The translations under genes were made by a program, and so were the position numbers. Shown piece after piece: positions 34,767-46,409 of a stretch of 64,000 nucleotides of DNA. Within the stretch, counting starts at the first letter, position 1; every line of letters starts with the position of its first letter. Below the pieces are notes generated by a model. That model did no database searches. It worked only from the letters and a program-made list of their open reading frames with translations, and had not been told where the DNA came from. Source of the DNA: Chlorops oryzae (taxonomy: Eukaryota; Arthropoda; Insecta; Diptera; Chloropidae); NCBI GenBank assembly GCA_020466095.1, contig CM035808.1:10903163-10967162 (forward strand), in the 5' to 3' direction.

Positions 34767-36506
34767 TACACCGAAAAAAATCCGTAGGTAATATTGAAGA
34801 AATGGGCTGCGTTATTGAAGAAACGGCAGTAAAAATAGAGCTAACTAAAAAAAGCAATCAATATGAATAAAGACCATATTCAATATGAAGAAATTCAAAT
34901 CAGGAAAAAAAGTTCGTTATATTGAAGAAATATCTTCATATCTACGAAATTATTTTAGTCAAATTTCTTCAAGTATATTATCCTGCTTCGTTATATTGAA
35001 GAAATTTCTTCATATCTACGAAAATAATTATTGATATTGAATAAATTTCTTCAATATTACGAACGATTTTCTTCAATATGAAGAAATTTATTGAAATACG
35101 CAACCCTGCTTAGTTATATTGAAGAAATTTCTTCATATTTATATATTTCAAAATTTCATCATATGTATTAACTGTTGTGAGTCCCGTCTGTCTCACATCT
35201 GCTATTTTTTATAGACAAGAAAATCGTCCAAATATCATACACACAAAAAAGTATATTAACTTTCTTATTGCAAGCAATAATGATTGACTAAATAAAGACT
35301 CGCGATAAGAATTAAAAAACATTTTTATGTATATATGATTGTGTCGTTAAAAGGACGAAAATTCTAAAATATTATGAAAGGACTTAAAGAAGTTTTTCAA
35401 AATAATACAGCATTTTCCCTAAAAATATACTTTAAACCAAAATGTCAAGTAAAAGTAAATTACATCGAAATTAATTTTAATATTATTTTTATTTAGTATT
35501 GCGTTTCTTATAATGCCTCCAAAGATCAATATTATATATAGATATATATTTTCTGTACTATATTTTACAATTATATTCCAAAATTGAGCATTAAAAAGTT
35601 AGATATTGTGCTGAGTTTTTGTTTTCAGCGTATCAACTTCCAGTGTCACCGGATGCAGTACGAAATATGAACCTCAATCATATGCAGAAGCGTCTCCCCG
35701 TCAATGTGGTACTTTAAAAAATTTGAGTTTATTAAAAACGGAACACTTCGCAAAATATATATGACATAATACACACCTATCAGATTTTCTGCGATTTTGA
35801 ACGCGAGCAATATTTTCTTTCAATTTTCAAATTAAACACAATTTTTCTGCTTCCATAAAAAACGCGTATTCACTTCATGGACGAACTTTGCTTATGACGC
35901 TGAATCTTCTGCCTTAAGACTCATCAACCCCAAGAACTTCTTCAAAATATTCACTTTTTCGTAATATTGAAGAAATTCTTCATATCTCAAGAATTACAGT
36001 AGTCATATTGAAGAAATTTCTTTATTTATACGAAATAAATTCGTTATATTTAATATAATATATAAATTAATTTTAAGACAATTTCTTCGTCATATTGAAA
36101 AAATTTCTTCATATTTACGAAATTAATTTCTTTATATTTACGAATACGTTTTGTTATATTAACGAAATTTCTTCATATCAACAAACAAATTACGTCATAT
36201 TGAAGAAATTTCTTCATTTATACGAAAATTCTAAATTTTAAAATGTCCTACGAAAGCTTTTGTCATATGTAAGAAAATTTCTTCACTATGAAGAAATGTT
36301 TTCGTACCTATGAAGAAATTTTGTTATATTGATTAAACTATTTAACTCATATTGAAGAATTTTTTTTCGTTCCATTCACAAAATTTCTGCAATATAACAA
36401 ATATTTTCGTCAGCATGAAGAAAATTCGTTATATTGACTAAAATTCGTATTCAAATATTTACGAAAATTTTTATTCAATATTACTGCCGATATTTCTTTC
36501 AGTGTA
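34767..36506. mobile_element. TACACCGA-ended element built of palindromic units
   Basis: Ends TACACCGAAAAAAATCCGTA and, inverted, AGTACACTGAAAGAAATATC; about 1.74 kb. Both flanks (about 34800-35160 and 35935-36500) are arrays of a degenerate unit, TTATATTGAAGAAATTTCTT-CATATNTACGAA, whose core GAAGAAATTTCTTC is itself palindromic. The centre (35160-35930) is unique. No transposase frame. Confidence 0.7.
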
Positions 36507-36539
36507 CTTTAATCTGCTGAAACCTCCTCAAAGGGATTC

Positions 36540-36690
36540 TTAGGTCCGGTTTAGACTAGGCAATTCTGATTGAATAGTGCTCCATATATGTCGACTAGTG
36601 GAGTGGAATCGGGTACACTCCCCGTCACTTCCTCGCCAACAAGTGTTGGCAACTCTTCAATCGGAATTGCCTAGTATAAACAAGTCCTTA
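36540..36690. mobile_element. Small MITE (CTAGGCAATTCYGATTGAA arms)
   Basis: About 150 bp; the left arm TTAGGTCCGGTTTAGACTAG and the right arm, inverted, TAAGGACTTGTTTATACTAG both continue into GCAATTCYGATTGAA. Confidence 0.6.
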
Positions 36691-37194
36691 TGAATGAAGT
36701 TTTTGTTTGACGTTGAAGCTAGGCACACACGACGAACATGTTCGCTAGATTTTTATTATTTTTTTTAAATGCTCTTTTGACGGCGAGCGGCTCGTTTAGA
36801 AATAGTTTTCACCTGTTTGGAGATGCAAAACCGAAACATGGACAACGCAAATGCCTCAGCCCTTTTCTTTTCGTATTTATTTTTATGTGCTTCACTTTTT
36901 ATCTGCAAAAGTTTAAGACCCATTATGATTTAAAAGCTATTATGATATTTTTAGTAAAAAATATATAAATTTTTCCGAAGATTTTTCTTCGTTAACGTCC
37001 ACAGAGCCCAATCCAGCTCTTTTCCTACTCTTGGTCTAAATTATTTTTTCCGCCGCTATGATGGCACTAATGGAGTGCTATATCCGTATTATATCTATGT
37101 GAAATATATCCACTCTTCACAGTACGGCTCTGGATATTATATAAGGACAAAATATTTCTTTTGACAAAACAGTTCATAAACTGAAATCACTCAC

Positions 37195-38062
37195 CCTTGT
37201 ACATCATGCCGCAATTGATACCCATTGCCGTTGTATCGAAGAGATCATGCTCAAGCTTGAGCTGAATATTAAATCCATGCTCCAAAAGCGGATGTCGAGT
37301 ATCGTTCTCCGAATCCGTCGGTTCAGATTCATCGACCACAACGACGTCATTAAGGAAGTCGCTCAAGTCCCCACCATCGCAAGCCGATGGCGGCGAATTA
37401 CTGTTCTTTGTTGAAGCGGTTTTGCTCCGGTCGATGATTTCAGTCGTATACTCTTGGCTCCGTTGGCCGAGAGCTGGCGTTTTGTAATGCGATTCGTTGT
37501 TATTGTGCGGCACCTCTTCAGTTGTGGTTTTAGGGGCGTTGGGGGTGCTGCTGGTTATTACCGAAACGTGCTGGCCACGTTTACTTCGTTGATTTATGAA
37601 ATACTCAGTTGGGGTTTTCGTATTTACACGTTGTCCTGAATTGATTTCATTTTCAATACCGCTCAAGTTAAGATTAATTGCACTTCCAGCATTTGCGGTT
37701 ATTAAATTCCGTTCGTCGTCGTCGTTGTTGTTATTATTGTTGTTGTTGTAGTTTGTTTTGCCATTGTATTTGTGTTTGTTAAATTTATCAATAATGTTGT
37801 GGTTGTTATTGTTGACATCAACGTCATTACTTAAGCGGTTATTCTTGTGTTCCGCAATGTTCGAAGGTGCTGCTAATGCTGCTTGAGTGCCAATGAAATG
37901 GCGAACGCCATCACCGCCGTCATGGGGGAAGAGCGCTCTCGTGTTTCGTGTTGCGGGCGGTCCTGGCGATCGACCAGGCGCTGGGTCACTGTTCATATGT
38001 CCAGCTGTCTGAATTGTAAATACACCGCAAAATAGAAGGCAAACAACTAATTTCGTCGTCAT
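37195..38062 (-). CDS. Exon 1: signal peptide and low-complexity N-terminus
   Basis: The ATG at 38062 is chosen because the first ~21 residues (MTTKLVVCLLFCGVFTIQTA) form a clean secretory signal peptide. A GTG two codons upstream is not a likely start. After the leader come Pro/Arg-rich and Asn-rich stretches, with an Asn run near residues 110-120 (plus 37715-37750), then Ser/Thr-rich linker, then an acidic stretch ending in a short segment with two Cys (the last at NCGMMYK). The exon is 868 bases, so it ends after one base of a codon (phase 1), with donor GTGAGT at 37194-37189. This phase matches both exon 2 and exon 3. The region is probably a flexible extracellular linker. It does not form a CUB domain that I can recognise. 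Confidence 0.85.
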
Positions 38063-38484
38063 TATCACAACTACAGCGTCGGTTGTGTTGTTGTGGCTCT
38101 CGTCCTAATTGGGTTTCCATAGACATTAACGTGACGATATTTTCCCCTTCTCTAGCGATGTGAGTCACTAAAAATTTTTACTCTTCACATTGATGAGTGA
38201 GTTCGTTCAAGATTGCTTATTGCACGAATCATCGCACCTATTTATTTATTTATTTACATAAAACCACCATGCGATGTTCCTGGATACTTTTACTTTAATT
38301 TATATCTTATCCACTCGGCTGCAGCGTAACTATAATTATGCTGGTCGAACACAATGTCGGTTTTTTGGTTTCGGTTTCGGTTCGGTCGACCTTTTCCCTT
38401 CGGTTCGTATAATAAATTCGTTAGCATTGCGCTGCTTTGTTTAATTCACTCAAAGCTGATGTTAAAATTAAGTGCTTCATTCAT
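38063..38484 (-). promoter_or_regulatory. Putative 5'-UTR segment with acceptor and short upstream ORF
   Basis: Upstream of the exon 1 ATG the minus strand has CTATTTTCAG ending at 38485, a good splice acceptor. The sequence following it begins with an ATG that opens a 12-codon reading frame ending in TGA before the main start. I infer that this stretch is 5' UTR and that at least one non-coding exon lies further right. Plus-strand positions 38360-38400 hold a run of GGTTTCGGTTTCGG-like repeats, common in fly 5' regions. No promoter was identified. Confidence 0.35.
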
Positions 38485-38719
38485 CTGAAAATAGAATAGA
38501 TGCGTGTGAGTGTGTGTGTAGTCATTATTATGATTTGATTTTATATTTATATAGGTTCGAGCTAAATTAGATAAATAAGAGGGTCTAGATTAGAGACATT
38601 AGGATCAGAATAAAAGTAAGTGAGTAAAAAGTCAGCGTTGCCAGAGGAATTTTCTCTCAAAGCGGAATCTTTTCAAAATGAGAACAAGTTGAGTTGTGTC
38701 ATAGGACACCAGATAAGAA

Positions 38720-39220
38720 CGAAGTTCATTATGGTATTTATAAACCTATGTTGCGAATTTGAAGCTTCTACGCCTTTTACTTCACAAGTTACGATAAGCC
38801 CTTATTTGTGGGCGTAGCTCACGGAGGGCGGCGTCCATTTTTTCCAGGATATGTCCCTTTTCGTAGTTTACCAGTACACCAAATATAAATGAAATGTGTT
38901 GAGTGGTTCGCAAGTTACAAGCATTTTACTGAAAACACATTAAATTCATTTGTGGGCGTGGCAGTGAGTGGATGTCTTCCATTTTTAGTTAGGATCATAC
39001 TCGGACCCCGATATACCTGTGTGCCACATTTCGACTTGATTGGTCCAGCCGTTTCGGAGGAGATCCGGACACGGACGGACGGACAGACGGACATGTCTAA
39101 ATCGTATTTTTGATCCTGATCAAGAATATATATAACATATATATATGTCTATATCTACGGAGCGTTATTCTGGCTGTTACAAGATACCGTAATATACGTT
39201 GCTTACGCTGGGTATAAAAA
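38720..39220. repeat. Dispersed GTGGGCGTGGC repeat
   Basis: GAATTTGAAGCTTCTACGCC, TGTGGGCGTGGCAGTGAGTG, ATTGGTCCAGCCGTTTCGGA and GATCAAGAATATATAT are shared with 25145-25540; the middle is shared with 32160-32690. Related inverted sequence (CGGCCACGCCCAC) appears twice at 41255-41410. Confidence 0.6.
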
Positions 39221-39224
39221 CAAA

Positions 39225-39440
39225 TAAGTACTTTGACTTACTTTCGCTACTTGAACGCATACGCTTATTACAAGTAATCGGACTCACAGGGTTGCATATA
39301 AGTCACACATTTTCTATATTTCTGTCAACCTGTCATCGAAATTTGAACTCTGCTTTCCTTTCTTCAAAGTAGTGAGCTCGTTACTTCCTTTCAATTTACT
39401 TTAACAGCGTTGAGCCCTCAAAGTGCTAATTTAGATAAGC
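39225..39440. repeat. ~215-bp repeat, copy with 61290-61500
   Basis: AGTAATCGGACTCACAGGGT, GAGCTCGTTACTTCCTTTCA and ACTTTAACAGCGTTGAG blocks are shared in order with 61290-61500. Confidence 0.65.
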
Positions 39441-39902
39441 AGAATATACTGGAACTGAAAAAGCATACGTGTTAAGGGTTTTCCATCGCAAATGAGATAG
39501 TCTCGAAAATGCGAATTTTCATACATAAAGATGTTTTAAAGTATCGATATTTTTCACACCGATATTTTCCGCAGCCCCCGGAGTACAGACGATGATTTTA
39601 AATATGTTTTAATTATGTACGAATTGACGTATGCTTTGATAGCGCAAACAAATTATAAGCTACCTAAAATGCCCTTATATATTATATGTGCAAAAACCTA
39701 CTAATCGGAGTTATTCTGAAAACGTTCAGTCTGGCAGCACCACATATTGTTTTGTTTTGTTTGAATGCATTTATGCTTGTATGTGTCTGTGTAGTTTCTG
39801 AATTTAATAATTAATTGTTTTTTCGGGATATCGTCGGAAATAAGTGTCGCCTAAAAAAGTATAATATCTCGGCCGCATCAGCAAGTCATTTTACGTAAAT
39901 AT

Positions 39903-40555
39903 ACTGTCATGTGAAAAATAATAGGGACAGTACCATAACCTTTTCTCAATGTTGAAAAAATCAAGGTTGTTTACGATTTTCTCGACTGTTGCTCATTACA
40001 CAATGTTGTACTGAAACGGGACTTTAGATAACATGAGTTTTTTTACCAAAACTTCTAGCAGAGCCATTTGCTAGCTTGTTTTGCTAGGCAACACACGTTT
40101 TAAGTTGTGCGAAATAATAGGGACACGATTAATTTATTGTGATAAAAAGATGTTTAGCAGTGTTTAGCAGTTAAATAAGCAATTATCGGTGGATAAATAA
40201 GATCCTTATTTTAAAACAAGTCAATTTCTCATAATACTCTACAAGGGATAGCTTTTGAGGAGCAATATTCGCCGCGGAATGTCCTTTGCCTTAGCCGAAA
40301 GAAAAATAGTGCAGAAAATTAAGAATCGAGGAAAGTCGATAAGACTAATATCAAATATCATGCAGTTCTCTTAAAATAAGATCTTCGATGCTTTCCATCA
40401 TGTCCAAAAACTAGACACAATAGGAAGAAAACGAACATTTTCAAAAATTTTCGACAAGGGGCTTGACTAATGTTCCGAGCAAAACCCTTTTAAAAGTTCA
40501 AATGGACTGCAACTTGAAGTGGATTCCTTAACTACATTCCGAACTATCCGCGATA
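39903..40555 (+). mobile_element. Degenerate Tc1-type transposon, 5' part
   Basis: The left end reads CTGTCATGTGAAAAATAATA-GGGACAG, with TA just before it. GTGCGAAATAATAGGGACAC at 40107-40126 repeats this terminal motif in direct orientation, as in Tc1 elements with paired direct repeats in each end. It is followed by a broken transposase frame (40279-40555). No right end was found; the copy stops where a hAT-like MITE begins (40556). Confidence 0.65.
40279..40555 (+). pseudogene. Tc1/mariner transposase N-terminus, pseudogene
   Basis: In one frame from ATG the product has MSFALAERKIVQKIKNRGKS, then SIRLISNIM, an in-frame stop at 40372-40374, then GRKRTF and further matching sequence, a second stop near 40465, and a last segment ending in TTFRTIR. 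The RGKS-I-x-x-I-S start, the GRKR hinge and the S-x-x-T-I-R helix fit the paired-like DNA-binding domain of Tc1 transposases. The catalytic DDE/D part is absent. Two stops and 3' truncation show it is dead. Confidence 0.65.
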
Positions 40556-40798
40556 TATGGCTTGGATTTAGTTGAATTTTATAAACTTATAGCATACTTT
40601 ATGGGGCAAAAATTTTTCTTACCAACATTTTGCGAATAAGTTTAGTGAATTCGAACTTCAAAACGCTTTGCTATAATCAAAAAAATTAGTATTGAAGCTA
40701 AAAATCGATTGAAGTCTTAGCTTTTTCCGAGTTGAACAAAATTATTGCTCCATAAAGTATGCTTTAAATTTATAAAAGTCAACAACATCCGAGCCCTG
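40556..40798. mobile_element. hAT-like MITE, CAGGGCTCGG family, copy 4
   Basis: Left end degraded (TATGGCTTGGATTT), right end intact (CATCCGAGCCCTG), with the usual ATAGCATACTTTATGG / CCATAAAGTATGCTTT arms. No clear target duplication. Confidence 0.75.
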
Positions 40799-42763
40799 TT
40801 TATGATATTTTAATTTGAGACTAAAAATTCGGACATGTGGCTACACTGCTAGACATATATGTATGTTTAAACAAGAGGATTCTTTATCTATGGCATTTTT
40901 TTTTTCACTGTGCATGAAGATAAAATTTAAGTAAAAAAAACAGAAATAATCTACTTACTTATAATACAATATTGAAATCAGCATTTCCCCGGGTAATGTT
41001 AAAATTCTTCAAAACTGAAATTCAAACAGCGAAATACTTAAATTTTTAAATGCCAAAGTTCATCGGAAGTTCTAAGCTAACTGTTGAGCTTTCAATGGCA
41101 TGAAATCAATTCAATACAACGACGAACGGCGCACAGTGGTTCGTCTTCATACATATCGCGGCAAAAAATATAAGGAGATGTCGTAGAGCTATGAAACTTG
41201 GCACCAAGTCTTTTTTTGACATAATTAAGAAAAATATGAAGTTTCATCAAAATCGGCCACGCCCACCGCCCACCTCCCATACAAACCAAAATTTATTTTT
41301 AATATAAAACGTGTTCCTTTCGTTCAAATGTCACGAAATTTCGCATGTTGGTAATATTTCATAAAAGAAAGACATCCTGCAAAATTCATCCAAATCGGCC
41401 ACGCCCACCACCCACCAATTCGATTTCAATTAGAGTAAGAGGTGTGTTTTAATTGCGCAAAATTTACTATTTTTTTTTAGAAAATAAATAGAATTGGATT
41501 CGACTGTAAATTCAAAGCTGAACCGCATATTTATTCATTAGATAACATGTCTTTAACAATGTCATCCAGTTATAAATGTTTTTTATTTTATTGACGTCTT
41601 ATATGACTAATATATGGGTCAGATGACACAAGGAGACGGTTAAAAACATCAGAATTTGTGGAAGTTCTGCTGAATTTTCTGGAAAACATCAACCTGTACT
41701 TCCTATAATCCTGATTTCTTGCTTCCTCAGCCTCTTCTGATAATAAGTTAATCGTTGCTATTATATTTCGGCTTAATGAATAGAAATGCCTAAAAGTTTT
41801 CAGAAATTTTTCAAAGATTTTTATTGCAATTGTCATGCATTTTTTTTTTACAAATTTGATGATATCTTAAAAGTGCTAGGCTATGCCGGCCGTTTTTTTT
41901 CATTATATGTTAGAACTAACTAAAAGCTTCAATTTTTACCCTATTTGAAAGTAACTGCTCGTAACTCACATAAGTTCTATTCCAACAAAAATAGCAAATC
42001 CTGTATTTTTTAGAGTCATTTTCATTTCCGCATAACTTTTAAACCACTAATCGTATCTTACTGATTCCTTTGGGAATTTCATGAGTAAATGTTATATTTT
42101 ACTATTGAACAAAATTTTTGGTACAGAAAAGATTTTATTTTATATTAATTCCGTACTCAATTTAATGAAAAACTTAGTCAATTATTACCCTTGCATGTTT
42201 ATGTAACTTCCAACGGGTATACCAAGTACTAATATTACTTTTTGAAACAAAAGCTTATGGATTTCTCTTATTTGGACAATTTTCTACAAAACTGCATCAT
42301 TACTTTTTCGAAATCATATGGTCGAAAAATTGATTTTTTGCCGCTGAAAAACCACTGTGCGGCGTTTCGAGGCACTTTGAAATGCCAAAGTTCAGTTCAT
42401 TCAACTTAGCTCCTCCTTCAGGGACTGTAATTCGTATAACCTTCAGGTATTTCACTCTCCAGGGGCACTAGATGTTGATCTAGTTTCATAAGTTCCTTTT
42501 GTTTCGCCCCATTTGGAACTATATTCCTGGAAAACGCGGTTAATGCTTTCATTAATACATAATGATAATGAGAGTCAGTTCTATCTGTTTTCTCGTAATG
42601 AGAATTAAGTCAACTTTTTTGTTTCTGACGGAAAATGAAATGAAAATCACACTTCTAACGAGTTTCATGTACAAAATTTGTTTTTGTTGCAATTAGTCTC
42701 TCATGTATGTACATATGTGTGTGTAATAGTGTGTCGAGCAAAGACATAACCGATTCAATTATA

Positions 42764-43080
42764 CCCAGCCGGAAATTTTCTCATAAAGGACCAATTCATT
42801 AATTTTTTCACCAAGGATATCAAGGGGAAAATTTGAGTACTTCTCAATGGCAATGGCATTGCCATCGAAAGAAAATGTTATTCATCGCAACTCCAATTGC
42901 ATTGTCATCGATAGAGGTATCAACACGATGAAGTAGATCTACTCCAAATTCGATTACCAATTCGTGACACGTACTCTTGTGTGTAAATTTCATTAGAAAG
43001 TTGATGTATAATCAGGAGGAGTCGCAGCTCTATGTCATCCTAAAATCATTGATTGTTTCAACGGGACATTTCCGGCTGGG
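42764..43080. mobile_element. TA-flanked CCCAGCCGGAAAT MITE
   Basis: 317 bp; ends CCCAGCCGGAAAT and, inverted, the same 13 bases exactly; TA at 42762-42763 and 43081-43082. No coding capacity. TA suggests Tc1/mariner, but the ends alone do not settle it. Confidence 0.7.
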
Positions 43081-43377
43081 TAAGTTTCTAGTTATTATTG
43101 TTCATGTACAGTTGTCATGATTGGATATGGGTGCGCGCAATGTCTTTATTAAATCGAATTTTCGATTATTCTCGAATGTGCCATTATTGCTGAACGATGA
43201 TTGCCTTTTCATCACTGATTTCGAAATAAAAATAAACAAACTTTTTGACAGACTTTTGATTACATTTGATTTGATAGGGGAAAAGAACCTTCAATAAGTC
43301 CTAGTCCTTGAGAATCTAGAAAAGCTAAAATTTTGGAAAAATTTGGTTTATAATGCTCACCTCCTAATTAGTTTTAT

Positions 43378-43607
43378 CAGGGCTCGGATTTTGTTGAATT
43401 TTACAAATTTAAAGCATACTTTATGGGGCAACAATTTTTCGTACCAACATTTAGCGAATAAGTTTAACTTCAAACCGCTTTTCTGACTTCAAAATTAATT
43501 CATATTGAAGCTTAAAATCGATTTGAATCTTAAAGTGAGTTGAAAAAAATTTTTACTCCATAAAGTATGCTTTAAATAAGTAAAAATCAACAAAAATACA
43601 AGAGGTG
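43378..43607. mobile_element. hAT-like MITE, CAGGGCTCGG family, copy 5
   Basis: Intact left end CAGGGCTCGGATTTTGTTGA; right end degraded after CCATAAAGTATGCTTTAAAT. No clear target duplication. Confidence 0.75.
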
Positions 43608-44771
43608 GTTATCCATCAATCGTAGTGTGAAAATGCCTTTTCAGCTAGATTTTTTTATTTATCGATTTCGCGTGTCTAATTAAGGGCCAATTTATTTAAT
43701 CGGTTCAATTCTCGAAGGCACTTTAATTTGTGTTAACATTATCAACACCATTTTGTCAGTTTTCTTTTCACTACGAAAATAAAAATAAAATCTAAATTAA
43801 ATAGAAGACTTCACAAGTCCAATGAATGGACTTTCTTTGATAATTTCTAAATGGAAATTCTTAATTTATGATTGACATGGACAATTCTTCCCTCTCATAA
43901 TCGAAAACGTCTTTTTGTAATTAAGTTTAATCTAATCAATATATTGAAAAATTAATTTCCAAAGCCTTCGAAGGAGATTGGATTTCTGTTCGAGAAATGT
44001 AAGTTTTTGAGTTGCGCCGCTTTTGGGTTAAGTGTGCAATCGATAACTGTTAAATTAACAGGAAACTCATCAGAATACCACAATTGGTTGTGCAATCAAA
44101 CGCACACGCCTTTGGCAAGATTGATTGCCATCCAAAAGAAATTTCAACGCAGAACCTTCAGGGACTCGCCGCAGAATTTTGTTGCGTTGTTAATTGTGAG
44201 CAGAGACGCGTTTTAATGACATTAAAAGCGTTAATTTTGTAAATGGGTTAGTTATAAGTTTAATTATAAATGTGTTGAATAGAAAACACTCGTCGAGTTT
44301 AAATTGAAATTGAAGCCTCTTCTTTAAATTGATAGACATTGCTGTATATTAGTTTGGCGGGTTTTTGAGCACCCTGTGTTGCTCCATCAGGATATATAAT
44401 GATATATATTGTATTTGAAAACATTAAAACGATACTATCGGGAGATAAATATTGGCTTGTATCAACATGTATCAACTCAAATCAGATAAAATACAGAAAT
44501 CCATTTTACTTTTTAACAAACTTCTTAGATAAAGTTTAGAATAATATCGTTTTCCAATATTAGGAAGAACATATCGAACTTTTGTGCCCATCTGTATTCT
44601 TTGCTCAGTACCAAAGAGTCTAATATTTAAGTGCAAATGTTTCGAAAAAGTCATCTATGATCCCGTAGTAAAGCTTGGATATTACAGGAATAGAATAACA
44701 ATGTTTGCTCCAGAAGGCCTAGAAACTGATAAATCTATTGAGAAACACTGATAAAAATACAAACAAATCAA

Positions 44772-45056
44772 CAAAAACCCTCAAAACACTCGCTCACGCA
44801 GTAAGTCAGCGTACCTTGAAAAATTCAAAAATTTCGTCAGTGAGAACACGTCTTATATAGGAACTAATATAAACCAAATGAGAACTATACCGTTTACTAC
44901 TAAAACAAATCATTAGGGCTGCATAGCATGCATTAAGAGCTATGATGAAAGTAAACTCTACTTTTTTCGATGTTTTTTGAGTAGGCTAAGCGGGAACTTA
45001 TTGAGATTGTCCTTAGTGAGCCAGGAAGGTCGTTTTGATGACAAATTAACGCTGCA
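44772..45056. repeat. Dispersed repeat (copy with 18797-19060)
   Basis: See 18797-19060 for shared blocks. A fragment resembling the interior of the 58254 element (ACGATACTATCGGGAGA) lies just upstream at 44428-44444. Confidence 0.6.
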
Positions 45057-46195
45057 TTTTCCAATTAAAGGCAATTAAAAGGGAAAGATCCCTTCACTTT
45101 TTAGTCTTTATGTGGTTGGTTTCAAATTGGTATACTTTTCATTAAATCTTTATAGATTTTGATACAAAATGCTTGACGGCAATTCAATTTTGTGTTTAAG
45201 ATGTGTGGGTTGTCTAAAAAAAATTTCCCAAAATTTCTAAAAACTCATAATTGAAAAGTTATTTTTTTTTATCTAGAAGAAGCTCTTTGAGGGCTTGCAA
45301 ATAAATGCTCTTAGAATAAGATGTGGATTTTATTTAGTTATTAATTTACGAATTCAAGTCGACTTTTATTTGATAGTTTTGCGCCCAGAAGCGTGCTGAA
45401 TGGTACAAGAAATCAATGAGAAATTAATTGCTTTGCAGTTTTCCAGGAAATATCCCTTTTGTTTTTTCTCAGTAATACTTTGAAAGGAAAAACTTTTACA
45501 CATTCTCTTTTTATTCGCGCATATGATTATTTGAATTGCTAATTGATTTTCTAAGAAAAAAATTTTTTCTCGAACGATCATGTTTCAGGCTTTTTAGTGC
45601 ATGTTCTAGAATTAATTAATTTTTGAAAAACACTCTAGTTCATCGAAAGTTTATCATATTTTTTTCTTGATGTGAATGAAAAACTCTGCATTTTTCCATG
45701 TTTTTTTTTTTTTTAAGCGACGAATCCATCATTTGCATGCATTTCCACGCCAGAAAAAGGACTCGAACGAAATATTTTCTCAGAATTTAGGATTGCTAGC
45801 TTAAAGCATAAATTGCAATAAACCAATAAAAATTCTCATTCGAGGTTTAAAAACTATTTTTACATTTTATACCAAACGCGGACAAGTTTGAAAGACCATT
45901 TTCCACCACATAACTTTTTGAACAAAGACCAACTCTTTTCGAAAATCCACACCCGTTCCGCAGGACACACAGCGCCTTCAAAAAAAACGCGATTGTGTGA
46001 ATGGAGAAATGCACAAAAAAAAGGGGGGGCAATAAGTTTCTAAATTTCAAACCCGACACTGCTCAGTCAATATGACAGAGTGTCTCTGAAATTCTTTGGG
46101 TAAATCGTAGGTACTTTGAACGCCAGTTTTTTAATGTCCGTGGATTAAGATTTTCATTTGAATTTTATAAAATAATCCTTATATTATATTGTAAA

Positions 46196-46408
46196 ATGTG
46201 CACATCGGGTAGGTATGCGAATCGGCCAATATATTTTTCATACCCCTAAGTACTGAGAATGGGCTCCAGAAGTAAGATTTAGTACACGACGTATGAGCAA
46301 TGTTGTTTCAAAAAATATGCGAGGCATTAACATTGCGTATACGTCATGTTTTTAAAATTAATGAGCCGCTTTGTTTCAATTTGTGGAAGACAAATTTGTA
46401 ATTATTAG
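46196..46408. repeat. Old dispersed repeat, related to 4290-4510
   Basis: GCACATCGGGTRGGTMTGCGAATCGG is represented in both copies as blocks GCACATCGGGT, TGCGAATCGG, TTTTCATACCCCTAAGTA, GAGCAAT and GTATACGTC. The 46196 copy is cut by a GAGCTCGGATTTTG element from 46410; the 4290 copy is cut by two other elements. Confidence 0.6.
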
Positions 46409-46409
46409 A

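Larger units (their letters stand above)
24850..37194 (-). other. Intron 1-2 (12.3 kb), repeat-rich
   Basis: Contains the nested elements at 25145-26524, the 26572-27126 element, duplications at 29861-30030, 31012-31500 and 34246-34731, a dispersed repeat at 32160-32690, the 34767-36506 element and the 36540-36690 MITE. Stretches 27130-29850 and 32700-34240 show no element ends or coding signal that I can support. Confidence 0.6.
1..38484 (-). other. Multidomain CUB / C-type lectin gene (5' part; runs off left edge)
   Basis: The gene model rests on eleven minus-strand exons joined by consensus splice sites: 37195-38062, 24180-24849, 16233-17663, 13889-14101, 13592-13790, 12071-12744, 5487-5640, 3820-3943, 3244-3475, 1184-2698 and 1-181. 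Every junction keeps one open frame except exon 2 to exon 3. Without exon 2, about 1,863 codons are visible. Order of domains: signal peptide, low-complexity region, CUB, CUB, C-type lectin (CTLD), CUB, CTLD, CUB, CUB, CUB (start). Such proteins are extracellular; CUB and CTLD modules bind proteins or glycans. No transmembrane segment is seen, but the 3' end is missing. The right boundary is a possible 5'-UTR acceptor, so more 5' exons may lie further right. I do not recognise the orthologue by name. Confidence 0.85.
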
